Below are positions 58,990-64,000 of a stretch of DNA of 64,000 bases, piece after piece. The stretch covers positions 15,425,081-15,489,080 of the forward strand of contig CP099848.1 in NCBI GenBank assembly GCA_030062745.1. Reading direction: 5' to 3'. The translations under genes were made by a program, and so were the position numbers. The stretch's first letter is position 1; each line of letters begins with the position of its first letter. The notes under the pieces are model-generated. The model was given only the letters and a program-made list of their open reading frames with translations. It ran no database searches and was not told the origin of the DNA. This DNA comes from Capitulum mitella. Taxonomy: Eukaryota; Arthropoda; Thecostraca; Pollicipedomorpha; Pollicipedidae.

Positions 58990-59937
58990 ACTAGAAAAAA
59001 TAGTAGAACATTTTGTTGTCCTAAAATTCCTACTGCCACCCAAAGCAACATAGTATTAGTCTGTTTTCTGAATACTTCATGACCTAACTCCAGTCGCCAA
59101 GCTCTAATATTACACGTAGGAAAGAGCAAAATGACTTAAATCCGTGTTTTTTCTGAGCGTGCACGAAATAAATAGTCATCTGGATTTTCGGGCCTTCATA
59201 CGAAATATTTACCACGAGCAATCATAAAACATGATGTTATAGGTTGGTGTATGCCTGCTAATTCATGATTCAGTGTGTTAGCTTGGCTTCCATTCCTGCA
59301 ACAGGCAACCAGGAAAAGATGGCAGCCGGCATAAAATCGCGGCTGCATCATCATCTCGTACCGGAAGCGCGAGATGTTTCGAATGAGAACAAAAACTTAT
59401 CTCTAAATGGATCTTTCGCCATTAACAGGCCAACATTGTCCGCCGAAAATCTCTAGCGAAGATAACAGGGATTGATGAAATAAAAGCGATGTAACATATG
59501 TGACAGAAAAGACCATCATTGTTTTAGAGTGTCAGCGGTCAAAATTTTGCTAAGGCGTCAGTTGCTCTAGCATATGCTTTGCGTAAGCGTAATGTTTGTC
59601 GACATAGGTACCTGTAATTACAAACTGTCTTGTAATCAAAACAATTAAGTGCGTAATGTCATGGTACAAGTGACATTCCCTTCGTAACAGCATGCCCACT
59701 GCGTTCTGTCAGGCACATGCCCACGCAGTTAGAGGCAAAAGGTTTGTGGTGCTATTTTTTTGTCTTTTAATGCGCTGTTTACATATACATGTACACAACG
59801 CATAAAACAGCTTCGTTCCCTTGCTAGCTTATAATTCAATACGGTAGAAAGTTGTATACATTATACATCACTTCAACAGAAAGAGGAAGGTAACGGGATA
59901 CATATCCGGCATCGAGGCGTTACTCAACGCCGCTGGT

Positions 59938-59981
<44 letters not shown>

Positions 59982-61362
59982 GTGTATATAGACGTAGTGT
60001 CCACAACGCGTCGCATAGGTCTGACGGCCTGTAGCGTCGGACCTCTACACCATCCTCCGCGCTCAGGAGGCCGGTACAGCAAGGTCGCTTTTACTTGCGG
60101 CTGCCGCCCACTTCCTAGTGCGGTGTAATGGATGCAGCTGGCCACATGCGCACGCCTTTTCCGTGCGTATTAGCTTTAACAACACTTCATCTGAGCCATG
60201 GAATGTAGATGGTAGATGGAAGATGGCAGAATTCCAGCCGACCTAGGGTGGCCGCCTTGCGGAGGCGTCGATGGTTTACAGCGCCCAATTCAGATGCCTG
60301 CGTGGGATGGACAGGCATGCGATTTTTCATGCACGTCGATACCTGAAATACTCGGCCGGGACAAAGTATCGACAGCGTGTGGTACAAGCGCCTGCCAGTG
60401 GATTTTCTCAGGCAGTCCATTGCTGAGCGCCGTAGTATGAAAGGTAACTTGCTCTGCTATTTATTTGTCTTTTGACATTTTCGCCAAATGTCGAGATGTT
60501 CTTGTGAAATGAGCTTGGCTAGCCAATTATTTTGAAAGAAAGATGTCGTAAAAGTCATACTGATAGCGGACTGCATTGTACTAAATTCAGACAGGAAAGG
60601 ATGGAAAAACTCATGCAGAAAAGACCCAAATTAAGAACTAGACTGTGTCTTTATATGTGCGTTGATCTGTGAGCTGACCACAGCGCTGACTAAATTCCAA
60701 TCTGTTATCTAAAACGTAACCTGAGCTGTGCCCTGACTGTGGCATGATGTTTGACCTGTCCTGTTAGTTTTGGCTTTTAACTTGGTCTGTGGCGTGATCG
60801 GCGACTTGACCTGGAATCTGACATGCGATCTGATCTATATCTTAATATGTAATCTGATATGCGACCTGACACGCGACCTAGCTTGTGACCTGGTCTGTTA
60901 CCTGGCATGCGACATGCCTTATGAACTGACCTGTGACCTGATATGAGACCTGATGTGTGACCTTGTATGTGACCTGACACGCGGCCTGAAAAGTGGCCCG
61001 ACTTGCGACCTGGTCCGTGGCATGACGAGCCATGCCCTATCAACTCCCCTGCGACCTTACATGTGACCTGGCCTGTGGCCTGACTTGACCTGAACTGCGA
61101 CCTCATCTGCGACCTGAACTGTGACCTGACCTGCGGCGTGACCTGCGACTTGAACTGTGGTCTAACCTGTGACTTGACAGCCGTGCAGCCTCTCCTCACT
61201 GCGGCTGCGGTCAGAGCCTCTTAGCTCGGAGGTTCTCTGCTCGCCGCTGGCGCGGGCTGAAGTGGCCGAGTCGAACGAGCCCTGCTGCCGCAGCGGGTAC
61301 TTGGCCTTCGTGCGACACAGAGGACACCGCTCTGGAACGAGCACCACGTCCGTCAGCGGAGG
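45669..61362 (-). CDS. Unrecognised gene: PPxY-rich protein ending in a CaaX box (four 3' exons)
   Basis: Minus-strand exons in transcript order: 61362-61167, 56160-56042, 54069-53845, 45785-45669. Donors and acceptors are GT-AG and phases join exactly (1, 0, 0), giving 218 aa plus TAG. Borders: CAG/GTTAGA, TCCATTGCAG, CCG/GTGAAG, TTTTTTTGCAG, CAG/GTAAGA, CTTGCAG. In order: PERCPLCRTKAKYPLRQQGS, a Ser/Arg-rich part, VPPPLYSRRPP, TSPPPPYNTVRNP, DLPSYEQVSG, a Cys cluster (HVGCECYP, GRICSCAKCQ), and ERYHELYQQM to LTDGLAFCSVM at the C-terminus. PPPY and LPSY are of the type bound by NEDD4-family WW domains. CSVM is a canonical CaaX box with Met at X, predicted to be farnesylated. Pairing of distant exons is inference from phase and theme; the last intron is 8 kb. 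The 5' end lies upstream, and an alternative acceptor at 61368 adds two codons. I do not recognise the family. Confidence 0.5.
46225..48560 (-). repeat. Satellite block D-right (inverted relative to D-left)
   Basis: Begins with a hAT-like end, GGCGTAGCCAAGGGGGGCC, and the terminal text shared with 18813-19400. It then carries about 2 kb of degenerate GGGGCCCCT-type modules colinear with the reverse complement of 28880-30715. The 11-bp stem CTGCCGACCTG/CAGGTCGGCAG is conserved at 46772-46782 and 46797-46807. It lies inside the last intron of the PPxY/CaaX gene. Confidence 0.8.
48561..49404. other. No gene recognised
   Basis: AT-rich intronic/intergenic DNA. No motif-bearing frame seen. Confidence 0.45.
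49413..49572. mobile_element. hAT-type MITE, 160 bp, sister of 188-350
   Basis: Starts CAGGGGCGCAGCCAGG, ends TTGGCTACGCTTGTC. Flanking 8-mers GTTCCAGG (49405-49412) and GTTCCAAG (49573-49580) differ at one base. The interior ('GAAAATCGCCTGCCGGGAAG', poly-G and poly-C) matches the 188-350 copy. Confidence 0.8.
50100..52013 (-). pseudogene. Pogo/Tigger-like transposase, decayed
   Basis: Read on the minus strand from ATG at 52013: MPSIYASKSKHGKWDPDKMK, then FAIDAVREKRMGCLQTSQRF and GVPKTTLK, an N-terminal Psq-type helix-turn-helix, ended by a TAA at 51869-51867. At 51775-51488: FRAFQIAERSNIPHNF, then GLAGKDWLTGFQKRHPDL, the CENP-B-type DNA-binding region. At 51387-51163: GGNFIPPFLIFPRIRMKAEL and GAPPG, the first part of the DDE_1 domain. 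After a break: LILDGRISH and HSLHKLQPLDVWFM, then a basic, Ser-rich C-terminus. Several stops, frameshifts and a poly-C run (51425-51439) make it non-functional. Terminal repeats were not identified. It lies in the long last intron of the PPxY/CaaX gene. Confidence 0.82.
52014..53330. other. No gene recognised
   Basis: Intronic/intergenic DNA. A short inverted pair with GTGGACC/GGTCCAC themes near 52803-52835 also appears near 49863-49885 (AAAGTGGACC...GGTCCACTTT). No exon was supported. Confidence 0.4.
53331..53462. repeat. (CT)n-(AT)n tract with a 13-bp inverted repeat
   Basis: (TC)n at about 53333-53375 passes into (AT)n. GAATTTGTCCACA (about 53400-53412) and TGTGGACAAATTC (about 53450-53462) pair perfectly around a second (AT)n. 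Strong cruciform potential. Confidence 0.85.
53463..53620 (+). mobile_element. MITE family B, 3' part
   Basis: 'CAAATTTCCGTTGGTCAAAAC', 'AGTGGGCTAAATCCGCTGAG', GGTTAGGTTGTCGGGC and the end GACACCCCTG at 53620 match 54430-54569. The left end is absent. Confidence 0.65.
54170..54569 (+). mobile_element. MITE family B, complete 400-bp copy with exact 8-bp TSD
   Basis: Terminal inverted repeats CAGGGGTGTCGATTT and AAATCGACGCCCCTG. The identical 8-mer CCCATAAC flanks it at 54162-54169 and 54570-54577. hAT-like by TSD length and CAGGG ends. No transposase. The TSD includes the first bases of the neighbouring family-C terminus, so B inserted into C. Confidence 0.92.
54574..55925. mobile_element. 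TIR family C element, 1352 bp, perfect 17-bp TIRs
   Basis: TAACCCTATTCCGTGCT at 54574-54590 is the exact reverse complement of AGCACGGAATAGGGTTA at 55909-55925. The outermost TA at each end could be a TA target duplication (Tc1/mariner style) or part of the TIR. The interior is AT-rich, contains (AT)n at 55329-55382 and GGTTGGTTGGTT near 55507, and has no transposase frame. A family-B MITE is inserted at its left edge. Confidence 0.8.
55329..55382. repeat. (AT)n microsatellite
   Basis: About 54 bp of alternating AT within the family-C element. Confidence 0.93.
56161..58737. other. Intron of the PPxY/CaaX gene; no other gene recognised
   Basis: About 5 kb of AT-rich DNA lies between the 61-kb and 56-kb exons. 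Frames at 56489-56836 and elsewhere lack motifs and splice context. No transposon boundary was recognised. Confidence 0.4.
58738..58987. repeat. Compound tetranucleotide microsatellite (GACA/GGCA/GACG)n
   Basis: About 250 bp in blocks: (GACA)n, then (GGCA) about 14 times, a GACCGACG mix, (GACA) about 17 times, (GACG)n with GATG, and (GACA)n again. All six frames stay open through it (RQTDRQTD, SVCLSVCL) and none is a gene. Confidence 0.97.
58988..60769. other. No gene recognised; contains (AT)n at 59941-59977
   Basis: Intronic/intergenic DNA with one (AT)n tract (59941-59977). No RNA gene or coding exon supported. Confidence 0.45.
60770..61175. repeat. Minisatellite of ~10-bp TGYGACCTGA units
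   Basis: About 400 bp of diverged units built on TGTGACCTGAC or TGCGACCTG(A/G)T, around 35-40 in number. On the minus strand each unit reads CAGGTC(A/G)CA, that is, CAG followed by GT as in a splice donor. Its upper end merges with the donor of the exon at 61362-61167. Confidence 0.88.
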
Positions 61363-61692
61363 CTGGGGCTCAAGATCAAGGACATGTCCAAATCTAACAG
61401 TCCGATGCAAAGCACAACTCTTACCAGCAGCAAGCAGATAGATCGGCGCGACAGGCAAGCAGACAGACGAAAAAACGAGTTAGGCAACAAACAAGTATTA
61501 GATTGAAGCTTATCTCGTATTTCGGGTCCACAATGATATTCTAAACGACGAAGAACCAAATTTGTTTGTAGACACATGCCTTTGGTTTTCAACTTGGTCT
61601 TCAACATTCTACGCTAACAGCCATGTAGACATCCCGCTACCGCGATTTATCCGCAAATTAAGACGTTTATTTTACTGCAGTGTTTCCACTTC

Positions 61693-62887
61693 AACCCTAT
61701 TCCCGAAGGGCTAGACGGTATGGCCGGTTCCCGGCAGGGAATTCGGCCCCCTGATATCTCGAGAACTACACATCCGATTTCATCGCAATAAACGGCGATC
61801 GACTTGCCATAACGTAAACTACGTTTTTACAAAAAAAAAAAGTTTTCAAAATTTGGAAAGAGGTGGACACGGGGGAAACAAATCAAAATCGGGGACATTT
61901 TCCGATTTGTTATAGTTCTGTTGTTTATAAACCAGTTTTGGTGAAATTGACATAAATCGGGAGATTATGGGTGGGAATCTTACCATTGGTCCATACAGTT
62001 CAAATTTCGAGAAAATTCATGGGCGTCGAGTGGGTTTCAAAAATAGGAGGATTAATTTTTCAAAAGTTGAGTTAGCAACAAAAGTTAAAAACCCTTTTTA
62101 GCTTCTGCTGGTCATGTCATGCTGAAGAAGTACAAATCGCATTACAATGTTTCTGTAATGTTAGCATGGGCGGTGCCAGGGACATGAAAGAGGGGGTACT
62201 GTCATGTTAACATGCACCTCAGATCAGCTTACGACCTTTGACCTTAAATGACCTCCAGTGACCTTTGGGTTTCTTGGAATGATCTTGTGTTCATTTCATA
62301 TAATCTGAAAACGTTCCCAGTCATCTGAATTCACTCTATTCCTAAAATTCCATTTTACGGCTCTTGTGATATAGGGTAGGCGCACTGACATTTTAGGTCA
62401 TAGCTGTGTGACCCGAACTGATATCAAGCTTAGATTTGGTACACAAGTAGAGGGCAACCTTCTACGTCATACGTTTTCTGGGTTTGGCATTTAAAGTAAA
62501 GCGCTAAAAGTATTACGATTGTACCAGATTTTATTTTTGACCTTTAACTGGCCTTGTGATGTCAGATAAACTAAATCTTATTCGTATGTTGCTCAACTAT
62601 TTATCTATACATTTATATAAAATTTTAAGTTCTGTCTTAAAAACGCTGTTTTTAGCAGACATTTTCCTTTTATCCTTAACAGGACCAAGAATGGCCTGGG
62701 GTGCCTCCCAGAAACGTTACCTCGCTTCGCCCTTGAGCATAATAGAATTACGAAAGTATGTTACAGCACGTAGGAAGAATAGTTAGGAAAAGTCGCCAAA
62801 TTTCGTGAAGATGCGTCAAAAAGCCTGGAATCGGTCAGCAAATCCCGACGGCGGCGGATTCACCCAACCCATGCCAGGAATAGGGTT
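61693..62887 (+). mobile_element. TIR family C element, copy with TGACCT cluster
   Basis: Starts AACCCTATTCCCG, ends CCAGGAATAGGGTT. The body includes CTAGACGGTATGGCCGGTTC, GGGAGATTATGGGTGGGA, a run of TGACCT half-sites near 62228-62262, and GGTCATAGCTGTGTGACCCG. The closest relative is the partial copy starting at 62966 in the same orientation, roughly 80% alike by eye. No transposase. Confidence 0.75.
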
Positions 62888-62965
62888 AATGCTGGAGCTT
62901 TCGGGATGTCAAGTTTGCATTCAAGGAGTTGGCAAGAAACTGTTGGTAACTGTTCTCTGCAGCCC

Positions 62966-64000
62966 AACCCTATTCCCGGAGGGCTAGACGGTATGGTCGA
63001 TTCCTGGCAGGGGAAGGCGGATTCGCCCCCCCCCCCAGATCTCGAGAATTACACATCCGGTTTCATCACAACAAACGGCAATGAATACCGTGACGTTAAC
63101 TATATTTCTTGTAAAAAGAAATTTTCCAAATTTGGAAAGGAGTCGATACAGGGGCAAAAATGTCAAAATTAGGGGTATTTTTGGATATGTTATAACTCCC
63201 TTGCCTGTAGACAGATTTCGATGAAACTGGCATGAAGCGAGGGATTATGGATGGGATTTTTATCGTTGGTACACATATTTGAAATTTTGAGGAAATTCAT
63301 AGGCGTTCACAGGGTTTTAAAAATAGGAGGATTATTTGTTCAACAAGTGAATGAACAAAAAAGTAAAAACACCTTTTTTACTTCTGCTAGTCTTGCTATG
63401 CTAAAGAAAAACAAACCGTATTGCAATGTTTGTATAATGTTAGCATAGGCGGTGCCAGGGTCATGAAAAAGGGGAAACTGTCATGGTCATTAGTTCTGCA
63501 CATCAGCCTGTGACCTTTGACCTTAAATGACCTCCAGTGACCTTGGAGTCACTTGGAATGATCCCGTGTGCATTAAATCTTACCTGTAAACATTTTCAAT
63601 CATTTAAATTCACTCTATTTCAAAAATTCCATTTTACGGCTATTGTGATATAGGGTACTGACATTTTAGGTCATAGCTCCGTGACCCGACCTGGTATCAG
63701 GCTGAAACGTGATACACAAGCAGAGGGCACCCTTCTACGCCGTGTGTATTCCGGGTTTGGCATGTGAAAAAATAGTGCCGAAATTATCGCGATAAAACCA
63801 AATTTTGACTTGACCGTGACCTGACCTTGTAAAGTGGCCTCACATGAACAAAATTGTATCTACACATTGCCCAACTATTTAGCTATACATCTAATAAATT
63901 TTTGAGCTCTATCTTAAAAACACTATTTTTGGCAGACATTTTCCTTTTACCTTTAACATGGCCAAAAATGGCCTGATGTGCCTACCAAAAACATTGCCTG
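62966..64000 (+). mobile_element. TIR family C element, second direct copy, runs off the window
   Basis: Starts AACCCTATTCCCGGAGGGC and follows the 61693 copy colinearly to the end of the window (GCCTGATGTGCCTACC corresponds to GCCTGGGGTGCCTCCC at about 62693). It contains a perfect TGACCTTTGACCT at 63511-63523. The 3' terminus is outside the window. Confidence 0.75.

Noticed and set aside
58479..59129. Long frames rich in RQTD or SVCL on both strands
   Set aside because: They are translations of the GACA/GGCA microsatellite; all phases are open.
61353..61607. Possible additional upstream exon of the PPxY/CaaX gene (61607-61425, donor GTAAGA)
   Set aside because: Phase would fit and the intron would be about 62 bp, but the peptide looks unconstrained; left out pending transcript data.
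1..64000. CRISPR arrays, operons, rRNA genes, prokaryotic signals
   Set aside because: None seen; the split genes, SINE-like repeats and microsatellites indicate a eukaryote, and the tandem repeats lack regular unique spacers.

Overview
The window is eukaryotic nuclear DNA from an animal, most likely an arthropod. It has GC-rich coding exons split by short introns with GT-AG borders, several recognisable animal genes, abundant decayed DNA transposons, and (AT)n, (GACA)n and minisatellite tracts. The best lineage clue is a four-exon gene at 1146-3127 with the DM4/DM12 cysteine motif, a family known from arthropods. Short TTAGG-like runs agree with this but are weak evidence. No species can be named from the sequence alone.

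Layout. 0-3.2 kb: a hAT-type MITE, then the DM4/DM12 gene on the plus strand. 3.2-22.4 kb: a repeat-dominated stretch with two MITE families, tRNA-like SINE heads, a degenerate GC-rich satellite (8.4-9.96 kb), a tandem array of about 285-bp units broken by two later insertions (10.6-12.7 kb), a Merlin-like transposase relic (14.2-14.95 kb), a pair of opposed minisatellites (15.5 and 17.0 kb) and a possible Harbinger fragment (20.8 kb). 22.4-23.04 kb: an intact intronless prenylated Rab acceptor (RABAC1/PRA1) on the minus strand. 23-32 kb: mostly repeats, including a 1.8-kb satellite block at 28.9-30.7 kb. 32.2-37.5 kb: ARMC5 on the plus strand, seven exons whose reading frames join exactly (1065 aa). 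39.4-40.15 kb: TIGAR on the minus strand, intronless. 42.1-44.35 kb: LRRC56 on the plus strand, two recovered exons. 45.7-61.4 kb: a previously unlabelled minus-strand gene pieced together here from four phase-compatible exons. It encodes proline-rich PPxY-type motifs and ends in a CaaX box (CSVM). Its introns hold the second satellite block (46.2-48.6 kb, inverted relative to the first), a decayed pogo/Tigger-like transposon (50.1-52.0 kb) and nested hAT and TIR elements. 61.7-64 kb: two head-to-tail copies of a TIR element carrying clustered TGACCT half-sites.

The genes do not form an operon. They are ordinary single genes: ubiquitin-ligase adaptor (ARMC5), sugar-phosphate metabolism (TIGAR), cilium assembly (LRRC56), vesicle traffic (RABAC1), a probable secreted or membrane arthropod protein (DM4/DM12) and an unknown, probably membrane-tethered protein. 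The most unusual features are the inverted satellite blocks on either side of ARMC5, TIGAR and LRRC56, the new PPxY/CaaX gene whose splice donor sits in the first unit of a minisatellite, and several transposon insertions that can be dated relative to one another from their target-site duplications. All gene models are read by eye and have no transcript support.
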